Below are positions 42,163-50,810 of a stretch of 64,000 bases of DNA, one piece after another. Under the pieces are notes generated by a model that saw only the letters and a program-made list of their open reading frames with translations, searched no databases and was not told the DNA's origin. The translations under genes and the position numbers were made by a program. Each line of letters starts with the position of its first letter. Positions within the stretch are counted from its first letter, which is position 1. Origin of the DNA: Paraburkholderia heleia NBRC 101817. Its GTDB lineage: Bacteria; Pseudomonadota; Gammaproteobacteria; Burkholderiales; Burkholderiaceae. Location: the NCBI RefSeq assembly GCF_000739775.1, contig NZ_BBJH01000027.1, positions 62,001-126,000 of the forward strand, read 5' to 3'.

Positions 42163-43191
42163 ATGCAGCTTCACGTTCGCCGCCTACCCCCCGACGCCAC
42201 CGTGACCGTCGACGCGCCCGCGCGCCTGCATCTGGGCTTCCTCGATCCGAACGCCTCGCTCGGCCGCGCGTTCGGCAGCGTCGGCCTCGTGATCGACGGC
42301 GGCGGCACCCGCATCGAAGCCCGGCTCGCCGAGCGCGACCAGATCGACGGCGCGCTGACCGAGGCGGAGCGCGAGCGCATCGCGATATGCCTCGCGCGGC
42401 TGCATGCCGCCTACGACCCGACGCCCGTGGCGATCGAGGTGATCCGCACGCCACGCGCTCACACGGGCCTCGGGTCCGGCACGCAGCTCGCGCTCGCGGT
42501 GGGCGTCGCCTTCGTGCGCCTGCTCGATCACAGCGCCACCCCCGCGGAACTCGCCGTGCTGCTCGCGCGCGGCGCCCGCTCCGGCATTGGCGTGCTCGGC
42601 TTCGAAGCCGGCGGCCTGCTGGTGGACGGGGGCCCCGCCAAAGGCCTGCACTCGAGCCTGCCGCCCCTGCTTGCGCGCCAGCCGTTTCCGGAAAGCTGGC
42701 GCGTGCTGCTCGTGAGCGACACCGCGCGCGTGGGACTGCATGGCGAGGCGGAGCGGCGCGGCCTTGCCGCGCTCGCGCCGTTTCCGCAAGCGCTCGCCGC
42801 GCATCTGTGCCACCTCGTGCTGATGCAGATCCTCCCGGGCGCAGCCGAAGCGGACATCGTGCCCTTCGCGCGCGGCCTCACGCAGTTGCAGCAAACCATC
42901 GGCGAATACTTTGCGCCGGTGCAGGGGGGCGTGTTTGCGAGCCCCGACGTCGAGCGCGCGTTGCGCGCCGTGGCGGCGCAATGCACGGCGGGGATCGGCC
43001 AGAGCTCCTGGGGACCCACGGGCTTCGCGATCGTCGCGAGCGAATACGACGCCGCCTGCGCGCTGGCGGCCGCGCGCGACGCCACGCGCGGCATGCCGCA
43101 TATCGAATGCACGGTCGTCGCGGGCCGCAACCGCGGCGCCGAGGTGCGGCGCGCCGCCCTGCGCGCCCAGCGGCGCGCCCACGCCGTATGA
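42163..43191 (+). CDS. Beta-ribofuranosylaminobenzene 5'-phosphate synthase (first step of methanopterin synthesis)
   Basis: 342 residues from ATG 42163 (GAGGA site). GHMP-kinase-like fold with VDAPARLHLGFLDPNASLGR, a phosphate loop THTGLGSGTQLALAVGVAF-like segment (RAHTGLGSGTQLALAVG) and LARGARSGIGVLGFEAGG. This enzyme joins p-aminobenzoate and PRPP with loss of CO2, the committed step to H4MPT. The C-terminal QGGVFASPDV and GQSSWGPTGFAIV are family marks. Confidence 0.92.
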   Translation: MQLHVRRLPPDATVTVDAPARLHLGFLDPNASLGRAFGSVGLVIDGGGTRIEARLAERDQIDGALTEAERERIAICLARLHAAYDPTPVAIEVIRTPRAHTGLGSGTQLALAVGVAFVRLLDHSATPAELAVLLARGARSGIGVLGFEAGGLLVDGGPAKGLHSSLPPLLARQPFPESWRVLLVSDTARVGLHGEAERRGLAALAPFPQALAAHLCHLVLMQILPGAAEADIVPFARGLTQLQQTIGEYFAPVQGGVFASPDVERALRAVAAQCTAGIGQSSWGPTGFAIVASEYDAACALAAARDATRGMPHIECTVVAGRNRGAEVRRAALRAQRRAHAV

Positions 43192-43307
43192 GACTCCGCC
43201 CGCGCCACGCGCGGCACCCCGTTCGCCCGCGGCAGCCCACACCCGCGCGGCCGTGAGCCCCTCCCGTGCGCAGTCCATGAGTTCGCTACCGAAACGAGCC
43301 CCATGCC

Positions 43308-44279
43308 ATGTCCGACACCCCTGACAAGCCCACCGAAAAGCCCGCCGAACGGCCCTACGTCCTGCACATGTTCACCGCCTCGCCGCAGATGAGTCCGTTC
43401 GACGTGAACATGGCCGCCGACGCCGGCTACCAGGTCATCGTGCCGTATTGCAACGTCGAAGCCAGGATGGTCGCGAACCTCACCCAGGACGCGATCTTTT
43501 CGCGCGGCCCCAAGGGCGTGTCGCGCACCGGCATCTTCATCGGCGGACGCGACGTCATGCTCGCCGCCGACATGCTCGACGCCGCGCGCAAGGCCATGGT
43601 GCCGCCGTTCGAAGTGTCGGTGTTCGCCGACCCGAGCGGTTCGTACACGACCGCCGCGGCGCTCGTCGCGCTGGTCGAGCGCCATCTGGCCAAGGCCTAT
43701 GGCATGGAGCTGGGCGGCAAGCGCGTGTTGATTCTCGGCGGCACCGGCGCGGTCGGGCGGGTGGCGGCCGCGATGGCCGCCTCGCTCGGGGCGGACGTGT
43801 CGATAGCAAGCCATGCCGGCCATGCACGCGCGGCGAGCGTGAGCGAGGAAATCAACCAGCGCTTTGGCATCCTGACGAAGGGCGTGAGCACGGCGACGCA
43901 GGCCGAACGCCGCGCGGCGCTCGCGGAAACGGAAATCGTGTTCGCCACTGCGCTTGCCGGCGTGCAGGTGGCGAGCACGGAAGACCTCGCGCACGCCCGC
44001 CATCTGCTGATCGCCGCCGACGTCAATGCCGTGCCGCCCGAGGGCATCGCGGGCGTCAACGTGGTCAACGACGGCAAGCCGATCGCGGGCCATGCCAATG
44101 CGGCCGGCGGGTCAGGCGCGACCGACGCCATCGGTATCGGCGCGCTGGCGATCGGCAACGTCAAATACCAGGTGGAGCACCGCCTCTTCATCCGCATGCG
44201 CACCGGCGGCAAACCCGTCTACCTGGGCTTTCCGGAAGCGTTCGACGAAGCCCGCGCCGTGGCGGCGGGCCTCGATTGA
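43308..44279 (+). CDS. mtdB: MtdB, NAD(P)-dependent methylene-H4MPT dehydrogenase
   Basis: 323 residues. LHMFTASPQMSPFDVNMAAD at the N-terminus and TQDAIFSRGPKG are signature MtdA/MtdB pterin-site motifs; the Rossmann nucleotide loop is RVLILGGTGAVGRVAAAMAA. The presence in an H4MPT cluster with mch and fae argues for MtdB rather than the folate-active MtdA. It oxidises methylene-H4MPT to methenyl-H4MPT in the cytoplasm. Confidence 0.93.
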   Translation: MSDTPDKPTEKPAERPYVLHMFTASPQMSPFDVNMAADAGYQVIVPYCNVEARMVANLTQDAIFSRGPKGVSRTGIFIGGRDVMLAADMLDAARKAMVPPFEVSVFADPSGSYTTAAALVALVERHLAKAYGMELGGKRVLILGGTGAVGRVAAAMAASLGADVSIASHAGHARAASVSEEINQRFGILTKGVSTATQAERRAALAETEIVFATALAGVQVASTEDLAHARHLLIAADVNAVPPEGIAGVNVVNDGKPIAGHANAAGGSGATDAIGIGALAIGNVKYQVEHRLFIRMRTGGKPVYLGFPEAFDEARAVAAGLD

Positions 44280-44299
44280 GCGCGGCGTTGCGTGCCGCC

Positions 44300-45565
44300 A
44301 TGAGCGCCCCTCCGGCACACTCGCCATCGACCGCCACACCGTGCGTGGCCGTGGCGGGACTGTCGGCGCGTATGCTCGCGCAGTCCGCCGCGCGCGCGGG
44401 CCTGCGCGTGATCGCACTCGACATCTTCGGCGATCGCGACACCCGCGCAGCCGCCATGCAGTGGATCGACATTGGCGGCGCACCGTTGTCGATCGACGGC
44501 GGGCGGCTCGTCAAGGCGCTCGCGCTCGCCGCAACACGCGAGCCAGACCTGATCGGCTGGATTGCCGGCAGCGGGCTCGAACCATTCGTCGCGACGATGT
44601 GCGGCACACCGGGCCTGCCGCGTTTCATCGGCAAGCCCGCCGCCAGCGCCGCGGTGCGCGAGCCACAGCGCTTCTTCGCGCTGCTGGACGCGCTGGCCAT
44701 CCCTCACCCGCCGGTCAGCTTCACGCCGCCCGCCGCACCGCAAGGCTGGCTCGTCAAGCATGCCGATGGTTGCGGGGGCACCCATATCGAACCCGCCGAG
44801 GCCGCCCGCGATCGACTTGACGTGCCTGGCGCGCCCCTTTCGCCGCAGGCGTATTTCCAGCGGCAAATGCCCGGCCGCCCGCTCTCCGCGCTCTTCATCG
44901 CCGCGCGCGGCGCGGCGCGCGTGATTGGCTTCGCCGAGCAGTTGGTCTGCGCGATGGGCCGCCTGCCTTTCGTGCATGCGGGGGCGATCGGCCCCATCGA
45001 TTTGCCGCCGGAGACCGCGGCGCGCGTGAGCGCGGCCATTGCGGCGCTCTGCATGCGCACCGGCCTCACCGGCATGCATAGCTGCGACTTCCTGCTCGAT
45101 GGCGACATGTTTGCGCTGCTCGAAATCAACACGCGCCCTTCCGCGACGATGGCGCTCTACGAAACCGCCGCGCCGCGCGCCTGGCCGCACGGGCTGCTCG
45201 CGTGGCACATCGCGGCCTGCCTGCATGGACGCCTGCCGCCCGCCTCGAGCGCCTCGTGTGCAGGCGGCGCGGCTCCCGATCCGGCACTAGCGCCATGCCG
45301 GGCCGGCCAGCGCGTGCTGTTCGCGCCACACGGGCTCGACGTCTCACAGGCGTTGAGCGACGCCTGTCTACGCGACCCGCACTGCCGCGATGTGCCGATG
45401 CCCGGCACGCGCATCGAGGCCGGACAGCCCGTCTGCACGCTGCTCGTGCGCGCCGCTTCGGTGGAGGCCGTGCAGCGCGCGCTCGACGCGCAGCAACAGC
45501 GCGTTCTGCAACGCATCGAATCCTGCCAGGAACCCAACCATGATCGACTCTCCTGCAACGCCTGA
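44300..45565 (+). CDS. ATP-grasp ligase of the H4MPT cluster
   Basis: 421 residues from ATG 44300; an in-frame TTG at 44276 overlapping the mtdB stop is an alternative. The N-terminal Rossmann-like part (AVAGLSARMLAQSAARAGL) is followed by an ATP-grasp core (GWLVKHADGCGGTHIEPAE, HSCDFLLDGDMFALLEINTR with the metal-binding Glu/Asn). Archaeal-like ATP-grasp proteins of unknown exact reaction are constant members of bacterial H4MPT clusters and probably attach side-chain groups to the cofactor. It overlaps mch by 26 bp. Confidence 0.85.
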   Translation: MSAPPAHSPSTATPCVAVAGLSARMLAQSAARAGLRVIALDIFGDRDTRAAAMQWIDIGGAPLSIDGGRLVKALALAATREPDLIGWIAGSGLEPFVATMCGTPGLPRFIGKPAASAAVREPQRFFALLDALAIPHPPVSFTPPAAPQGWLVKHADGCGGTHIEPAEAARDRLDVPGAPLSPQAYFQRQMPGRPLSALFIAARGAARVIGFAEQLVCAMGRLPFVHAGAIGPIDLPPETAARVSAAIAALCMRTGLTGMHSCDFLLDGDMFALLEINTRPSATMALYETAAPRAWPHGLLAWHIAACLHGRLPPASSASCAGGAAPDPALAPCRAGQRVLFAPHGLDVSQALSDACLRDPHCRDVPMPGTRIEAGQPVCTLLVRAASVEAVQRALDAQQQRVLQRIESCQEPNHDRLSCNA

Positions 45566-46565
45566 TACTCCGCCGCCTGTCGGCGCCGCCGCGCCGAGCG
45601 TAAACGCGTTGAGCGAACGGCTCGTCGGCCGGCTCGTCGACGATGCGCCGCGCTTCGGCGCCGTGGTGAGCCACACGGAGCACGGCACCGTGATCGTCGA
45701 CGCGGGCGTGAACGCGCCGGGCAGCGTCGCGGCCGGCGTGCTGATCGCGCGCATCTGCATGGGGGGCCTCGGCCACGTCACCGTGCGCGAGAGCCTGGAA
45801 ACGCAGCCGCTGTGGCCGAGCATGATCGAGGTGCGCACCTCGTGGCCCGTGCTGGCGTGCCTGGGCAGCCAGTACGCGGGCTGGAGCCTCTCCGCCACGC
45901 GCGAGCAGACCGGGGGCAAGAAGTTCTTCTCGCTCGGCTCGGGCCCGGCGCGCGCACTCGCCGTGAAAGAGCCGCTGTACAGCGAGCTGCACTACCGCGA
46001 CCGGCACCCGCGCGGCGCCCTGGTGCTCGAAGTCGACCGGCTGCCGCCGCAGGTCGTGATCGACAAGGTGCTGCACGATTGCAGCCTCGCGCCCGCGCAG
46101 CTCACGCTCGTCGTTACGCCGACACACTCTGTCGCGGGAACGGTACAGGTGGTGGCGCGCGTGGTGGAAGTCGCCCTGCACAAGACACACGTGCTCGGCG
46201 TGGCGCTCGACGAAGTGGCGGAAGCCGGCGGCTCGGCGCCCTTGCCGCCGCCCGCGCCCGACGGCCTCCAGGCGATGGGCCGCACCAACGACGCCATCCT
46301 CTATGGCGGGCGCGTGCATCTCACGGTCAAGCACGACGCCGTGGCGAAACAACTCGCCGCCGAATTGCCCGCCTCGACTTCGCGCGACCATGGCCGCCCG
46401 TTCGCGGACATCTTCGCGTCGTTCAACCACGACTTCTATCAGATCGATCCGGCGCTGTTCGCACCCGCCGAGGTGTGGGTGAGCAGCCTCGAAAGCGGCG
46501 CGACGTATCACGGGGGGCATATCGACGCCGCGGTGCTGCACGGCCAATGGAGCGCGCAGCCATGA
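45540..46565 (+). CDS. mch: Mch, methenyl-H4MPT cyclohydrolase
   Basis: 341 residues. PSVNALSERLVGRLVDDAPR, VIVDAGVNAPGSVAAGVLI, ARICMGGLGHVTV and GRTNDAILYGGRVHL are characteristic of Mch. Converts methenyl-H4MPT to 5-formyl-H4MPT, the step after MtdB. It starts within the ATP-grasp gene and overlaps the RimK-like gene by 4 bp, so the three are translationally coupled. Confidence 0.95.
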   Translation: MIDSPATPDTPPPVGAAAPSVNALSERLVGRLVDDAPRFGAVVSHTEHGTVIVDAGVNAPGSVAAGVLIARICMGGLGHVTVRESLETQPLWPSMIEVRTSWPVLACLGSQYAGWSLSATREQTGGKKFFSLGSGPARALAVKEPLYSELHYRDRHPRGALVLEVDRLPPQVVIDKVLHDCSLAPAQLTLVVTPTHSVAGTVQVVARVVEVALHKTHVLGVALDEVAEAGGSAPLPPPAPDGLQAMGRTNDAILYGGRVHLTVKHDAVAKQLAAELPASTSRDHGRPFADIFASFNHDFYQIDPALFAPAEVWVSSLESGATYHGGHIDAAVLHGQWSAQP

Positions 46566-47596
46566 GCCTCGAGGCCGCCGCCGAGGGCAATGCGGACGCG
46601 CAGGCGTCGCTGCGCATCGCCATCATGACCGACGAGACGGGCTGGCACACCACGCGGCTCAAGAAGGCCTTTCGCGCGCGCGGCGCCCAGGCGCGCTGCG
46701 TCGATCTCGCCGACTGCCGCATCGATACGACCTGGACGCCGCACGGTCTCGCGCTGCCGGGCTTCGGCCGCACGCTGCCCGACGCCGTATTCGTGCGCGG
46801 CATCGCGGGCGGCACCTTCGAGCAGGTCACACTGCGCCTCGGCATCCTGCACGCGTTGCGCGAATCGGGCGTGCCGGTCTACAACGACGCGCGCGCGATC
46901 GAGCGCAGCGTCGACAAGTCGATGACGACCTTCCTGCTGCACCGCAGCGGCGTGCCGACGCCCGCCACATGGGTGGGTGAGTCGGCGGCCTTCGCGCAGC
47001 GCGTGCTCATGCGCGAGGCCGCGGCGGGGCGGCGCGTCGTGCTCAAGCCGCTGTTCGGCTCGCAAGGCCACGGCCTCAAACGGCTCGGCCCCGGCGCCGC
47101 GCCGCCTCGGGTTCTCGCGCCGCTGCCTTCGCTCAAGCCGTATCGGCAGGTGGCCTATTTGCAGCGTTATGTGGAGGGCGCGCGCCCGGGCTTCGACTGG
47201 CGGGTGCTCGTGATCGGCGGGCGGGCCGTGGCGGCAATGCGGCGCACCGGCGGCAAAGGCTGGATTCATAACGTCGCCCAGGGCGCGAGATGCGAAGCCG
47301 CGGCACTCGATGCGGCGCTCGCGCGCACCGCGATACGCGCGACCGAGGCGCTCGGGCTCGACTACGCGGGCGTCGACCTGATTCCCGATCCCGACGATCC
47401 AGCCCGGCCGCTGGTGCTGGAAGTGAACGGCGTGGCGGCGTGGCGCGGGCTACAGTCGGTCACGTCGGTCGATCTCGCGGCGGCGCTCGTCGACGACCTG
47501 CTGCTGCGCAAGCTGCCCGCGCAGCGCAACACGCCCGCGCAGACCAACGCCGCTCCTCACGCCACCGTCGTCGCCCTGCACGAAGGCCATGGCTGA
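46562..47596 (+). CDS. RimK-like ATP-grasp ligase of the H4MPT cluster
   Basis: 344 residues. RimK-type order: RIAIMTDETGWHTTRLKKAF, ERSVDKSMTTFLLHRSGVP, VVLKPLFGSQGHGLKRL, DWRVLVIGGRAVAAMRRTG and GLDYAGVDLIPDPDD, ending LVLEVNGVAAWRGL with the metal-binding Glu and Asn. Related to glutamate ligases (MptN-type), so it may add glutamate to the H4MPT side chain. Overlaps mch and the CitG-like gene. Confidence 0.88.
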   Translation: MSLEAAAEGNADAQASLRIAIMTDETGWHTTRLKKAFRARGAQARCVDLADCRIDTTWTPHGLALPGFGRTLPDAVFVRGIAGGTFEQVTLRLGILHALRESGVPVYNDARAIERSVDKSMTTFLLHRSGVPTPATWVGESAAFAQRVLMREAAAGRRVVLKPLFGSQGHGLKRLGPGAAPPRVLAPLPSLKPYRQVAYLQRYVEGARPGFDWRVLVIGGRAVAAMRRTGGKGWIHNVAQGARCEAAALDAALARTAIRATEALGLDYAGVDLIPDPDDPARPLVLEVNGVAAWRGLQSVTSVDLAAALVDDLLLRKLPAQRNTPAQTNAAPHATVVALHEGHG

Positions 47597-48530
47597 GCCA
47601 CCGGCTGGGACCGCACACGCCGGCCAGAGCGGTTTCGCACCCGCCCGGCAAGCGTTTCTCGATGCCTGCCGTCTCGACGTGGAAACCCCCAAGCCCGGCA
47701 ACGTCAGCATGCGCAGCGCCGGCCATGGCATGCGCGCGGCGCAGTTTCTCGCCAGCGCCGAAGCTGCCGCCGGCGCGCTCGTCGCCCCCGGCGCAACGGT
47801 CGGGCAGCGCGTGCTCGATGCGGTCGCGCGCACGCGCGAAGCGGCCGGCTGCAACACGAACCTCGGCATCGTGCTGCTCGTCGCCCCGCTCGCCGCCGCG
47901 CTGGAAGACACTGCCCGCCCGCTGCGCGCCGCGCATTGGCGCGACGCCACGGAACGCGTGCTCGCGCGCCTCGATCTCGACGACACACGCCTCGCGTATC
48001 GCGCGATCGCGCTCGCCAATCCGGGGGGCCTGGGCGATGCGCCCGAACAGTCCGTTCATGGCACGCCCACCGTCGCGTTGCGCGACGCGATGAAGCTCGC
48101 CGCCGCGCGCGACAGCATCGCCCGCCAGTACGCGGACGGCTTTCGCGACGTATTCGAAACGGGCCTCGCCGCGTGGCGCGCCATGCCCGCGAACCAGCCG
48201 CGCCTTGCTACGCTGCACGTGTTTCTCACCTTCCTCGCGCGCTGGCCCGACTCGCACATTGTGCGTAAGCAGGGCGCGGCCGTGGCGCACAGTGTCACGC
48301 TTGCGGCACGCGAGCGGCACACACGTTGGCTCGGCAAGCTGCACGAAGCGCGGCTCGACGCCCGCGACGCCGCCCGCGCCCCCCCGCCCGACGCGCTCGA
48401 TGCGCTCGATGCGCTCGATGCATTCGATGCATGGGACGCCGAACTGAAGGCCCGCGCCATCAACCCCGGCACCAGCGCCGACCTGACGGTCGCCACGCTG
48501 TTCGTCGCGGGCTGCCTCGCCCGCGCATGA
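47589..48530 (+). CDS. CitG/MdcB-like (triphosphoribosyl-dephospho-CoA synthase family) protein of the H4MPT cluster
   Basis: 313 residues. DVETPKPGNVSMRSAGHGM, ARTREAAGCNTNLGIVLLVAPLA-like helix (GCNTNLGIVLLVAPL) and FLTFLARWPDSHIVRKQGA are CitG-family motifs. CitG transfers a triphosphoribosyl group; H4MPT-cluster members probably act on a methanopterin precursor. The C-terminal region has a DALDALDALDAFDAWDA repeat. Overlaps the RimK-like gene by 8 bp. Confidence 0.85.
   Translation: MAEPPAGTAHAGQSGFAPARQAFLDACRLDVETPKPGNVSMRSAGHGMRAAQFLASAEAAAGALVAPGATVGQRVLDAVARTREAAGCNTNLGIVLLVAPLAAALEDTARPLRAAHWRDATERVLARLDLDDTRLAYRAIALANPGGLGDAPEQSVHGTPTVALRDAMKLAAARDSIARQYADGFRDVFETGLAAWRAMPANQPRLATLHVFLTFLARWPDSHIVRKQGAAVAHSVTLAARERHTRWLGKLHEARLDARDAARAPPPDALDALDALDAFDAWDAELKARAINPGTSADLTVATLFVAGCLARA
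48390..48440 (+). repeat. Tandem 9-bp repeat inside the CitG-like gene
   Basis: GCGCTCGAT repeats three times in a row, followed by degenerate copies. It encodes an Asp-Ala-Leu series ending DAFDAWDA. Length changes in multiples of 9 bp would keep frame. Confidence 0.7.
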
Positions 48531-48579
48531 GCGCGGCGCGAACTGCATCGGCCGCGCCTCGCGAAGCGCGCCGCGCGCG

Positions 48580-48596
48580 CTGGCACGGTTCCTGTT
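48580..48596 (+). promoter_or_regulatory. Weak sigma-54-like element upstream of fae
   Basis: CTGGCACGGTTCCTGTT has a perfect TGGCACG -24 element, but the -12 position is GT instead of GC. It lies 135 bp before the fae start in the 199-bp gap between the CitG-like gene and fae. Confidence 0.3.
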
Positions 48597-48729
48597 AGTG
48601 AATGCCACCGTGTTTCACCCCGCCGCCCGTCGATCGCGGACTGGCTCCGACCTGGACGGCACTTCATCCGGCACGTTCGCAAGCCCGTTATTCATGTCAG
48701 CAGGCCCTTATCCATCACGGAGGAACAAT

Positions 48730-49239
48730 ATGGCCAAGATCAATCGCGTCCTGATAGGAGAGTCGCTCGTCGGCGAAGGCAATGAAGTCGCGCACATCGA
48801 CCTGCTGATCGGCCCGCGGGGTTCGGCTGCGGAACTCGCGTTCTGCAATGCGCTCACCAACAACAAGGACGGCTTCACATCGCTGCTCGCCGTGGTGGCG
48901 CCCAACCTGCTCGCCAAGCCGAACACGATCCTCTTCAACAAGGTGACGATCAAGGGCGCGCGCCAGGCCGTGCAGATGTTCGGGCCCGCGCAGCATGCGG
49001 TCGCGCTCGCGGTGGCCGACAGCGTGGAAGACGGCACGATCCCGAAGGACGAAGCCGACGACCTCTTCCTGTGCGTGGGCGTGTTCATTCACTGGCAGGC
49101 GGAGGACGACAAGAAGATTCAGGAATACAACTACAAGGCCACGCGCGAGGCGATCAAGCGTGCCGTGAACGGCGAGCCGAGCGCGGCCGAAGTCGTGGCG
49201 AAGAAGGGCACCGTCGCGCATCCGTTCGCGCCGAACTAG
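48730..49239 (+). CDS. fae: Fae, formaldehyde-activating enzyme
   Basis: 169 residues from ATG 48730, with a strong GGAGGAA site. Family motifs: RVLIGESLVGEGNEVAHIDL with the catalytic His (about residue 22), GLNxK-type FNKVTIKGARQAVQMFGPAQ and EDGTIPKDEADDLFLCVGVF. It condenses formaldehyde with H4MPT to methylene-H4MPT, the entry to the pathway. Usually among the most abundant proteins in methylotrophs; the good ribosome site and separate leader agree. Confidence 0.97.
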   Translation: MAKINRVLIGESLVGEGNEVAHIDLLIGPRGSAAELAFCNALTNNKDGFTSLLAVVAPNLLAKPNTILFNKVTIKGARQAVQMFGPAQHAVALAVADSVEDGTIPKDEADDLFLCVGVFIHWQAEDDKKIQEYNYKATREAIKRAVNGEPSAAEVVAKKGTVAHPFAPN

Positions 49240-49279
49240 GGCAATCCGGTCGCGAAAGAACGTGGCGATGCCGGTGGCC

Positions 49280-49299
49280 GGCGCCCCGCATGGGGCGCC
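49280..49299. terminator. Hairpin downstream of fae
   Basis: GGCGCCCC-GCAT-GGGGCGCC is a perfect 8-bp stem with a 4-base loop, 41 bp after the fae stop. There is no T-run, so it may stabilise the fae mRNA end or partly stop transcription before the next gene. Confidence 0.5.
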
Positions 49300-49331
49300 G
49301 CAAGGTACGACTCCTCTCATGAGGGTGTGAA

Positions 49332-49739
49332 ATGACCCTACGAAGCTGTGTGTTGCTGGCCTGCGCCTCGCTTGCGTTCGCCGTGCCGCTCGCGCGGGCC
49401 GACGACGACACCGTGAAAACGCCGCCTCCGGCGGCCGGCTACAACTATCCGACTCAGGGACGTGTGGAATACGTGCTGGGCTGCATGGACGAGAACGGTC
49501 ACGACTTTGCAAACGTGTACAAATGCTCATGCGTGATCGACCGGATGGCGGCCGTGCTGCCTTACGACGATTTCGTCGACCAGTCCACCTTCGCGAAGTA
49601 CGCGACGCTAGGCGGCGAAGGCGGCTCGGAGTTTCGCGTCGACCGCGCGAAAGCACAGGCCAAACGATTTCGCACGTTGCAGACCGAGGCGTATCGCAGT
49701 TGCGGGCTAGGCCACGAGAAGACGGCATCGACGCCGTAG
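49332..49739 (+). CDS. Small secreted Cys-containing protein of unknown function
   Basis: 135 residues. Signal peptide CVLLACASLAFAVPLARA, then TQGRVEYVLGCMDENGHDF, NVYKCSCVIDRMAAVLPYDD and TEAYRSCGLGHEK. Four Cys in the mature part could form two disulfides; no CxxCH haem site. I recognise no named domain. It lies 92 bp after fae, so it may be periplasmic and linked to methanol metabolism. Confidence 0.8.
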   Translation: MTLRSCVLLACASLAFAVPLARADDDTVKTPPPAAGYNYPTQGRVEYVLGCMDENGHDFANVYKCSCVIDRMAAVLPYDDFVDQSTFAKYATLGGEGGSEFRVDRAKAQAKRFRTLQTEAYRSCGLGHEKTASTP

Positions 49740-49789
49740 CGTGCGGCGCACAAAACCATCCAGAACCGCGGAAGAACCCTGATAAGCAG

Positions 49790-49818
49790 CGAGGCGGCCC
49801 GATCGTGGCGCCGCCTCG
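49790..49818. terminator. Hairpin between convergent genes
   Basis: CGAGGCGGC and GCCGCCTCG form a 9-bp stem followed by GTTTG on the plus strand, midway between the secreted-protein stop and the FolB-like stop. Probably a bidirectional terminator. Confidence 0.6.
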
Positions 49819-49834
49819 TTTGCATGCGTAGCGT

Positions 49835-50353
49835 TTAATTCGGAAAGAGCCCCTGGCCGAGCGACGCATAGTCGGCGAGCGCCGTCGCCGCTTTGCCCAT
49901 ATCGCTGCGTTGCCGTTCGATCTGCACGCCAACGGCGGAAACGTCGTCGAACTTCGCGGGTTTCGCGAGCGACACGCGCACCCAGTGCGCCCCGAACTCG
50001 ACGATCACGAGACGCGCAACCGCCTCAGCCAGTGCTTCGAGCAAACGCACGCCGTGCGCCGCGAGCAAAGCATGCAGCGCCCCGCGCACGGCCGCGTAAT
50101 CGATGGTGTCTTCAATGCGATCCGTGCTGCATGCGCGAATGGCGGGTACGCCGATGGCAAGGTTCATGCGAACAGGTTGAGCAACGCCCTCCTCGCTTTT
50201 GTCGATGCCGATCACCGTGTGCCCGACGAAATTCTCGATGAACACGATATCCATGCGCGTGGGCAACGCTTGCGGGGAGCTCGCATCGAGCGGCGCGGCG
50301 TCGGCGCAGGCGGTGGAGAAACCGTCGAGGCGAGCGGTATCGGTTCGGTACAT
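49835..50353 (-). CDS. FolB-like dihydroneopterin aldolase family protein
   Basis: 172 residues from ATG 50353 (GGAGG site). A 30-residue N-terminal extension precedes the aldolase fold DIVFIENFVGHTVIGIDKSE, TDRIEDTIDYAAVRGALHAL and EALAEAVARLVIVEFGAHWV, ending with VSLAKPAKFDD (the pterin-binding KP-type turn). In an H4MPT cluster it most likely makes the pterin half of the cofactor. Convergent with the secreted protein gene and divergent from the sigma-54 activator. Confidence 0.85.
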   Translation of the reverse strand: MYRTDTARLDGFSTACADAAPLDASSPQALPTRMDIVFIENFVGHTVIGIDKSEEGVAQPVRMNLAIGVPAIRACSTDRIEDTIDYAAVRGALHALLAAHGVRLLEALAEAVARLVIVEFGAHWVRVSLAKPAKFDDVSAVGVQIERQRSDMGKAATALADYASLGQGLFPN

Positions 50354-50736
50354 GGTGTCCTCCGCCGCAGTGCGGCAATTGGCTGAATGATGCGATGCGA
50401 ATCCGCGCTACGCGATACAGGCTGAACGGAAAGTGGAGCACTCTGCGCCGAACCTGCAACACGCATGCGCACGACGGTTTAATTAGCGCCAGCATTTGCA
50501 TACGGCGGCGCGCTGCGGTACAGCATGGCGCGAAGAGAAGCAAAAAGCGGGCGCGCTATGTAAAGTTATTTCGACTGCTTATTGAATGGAAACGACATCG
50601 GGCGTAAAGTTTTAAGCCAACGCCGGATGTCAGGGCGGGACGCTCAGCACGCACACAACCCAAGACGTTGCGGCGTCGGGGAAAACAGGTTCGATAAAGC
50701 GACAATCGTCGTCGCGCATGTCTGGTCAAGGCACCC

Positions 50737-50764
50737 GCGGCGAAAGCCCCCGGGCTTTCGCCGC
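50737..50764. promoter_or_regulatory. 13-bp inverted repeat before the sigma-54 activator gene
   Basis: GCGGCGAAAGCCC-CC-GGGCTTTCGCCGC is perfectly symmetric and ends 46 bp before the ATG at 50811. It may be an autoregulatory operator or a leader hairpin. The rest of the 457-bp gap 50354-50810 is mildly AT-rich and shows no gene. Confidence 0.6.
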
Positions 50765-50810
50765 ATTGCCAGCCCGGTGCGCACGCATTGACGCAACGGA
50801 GACAAGCCCC

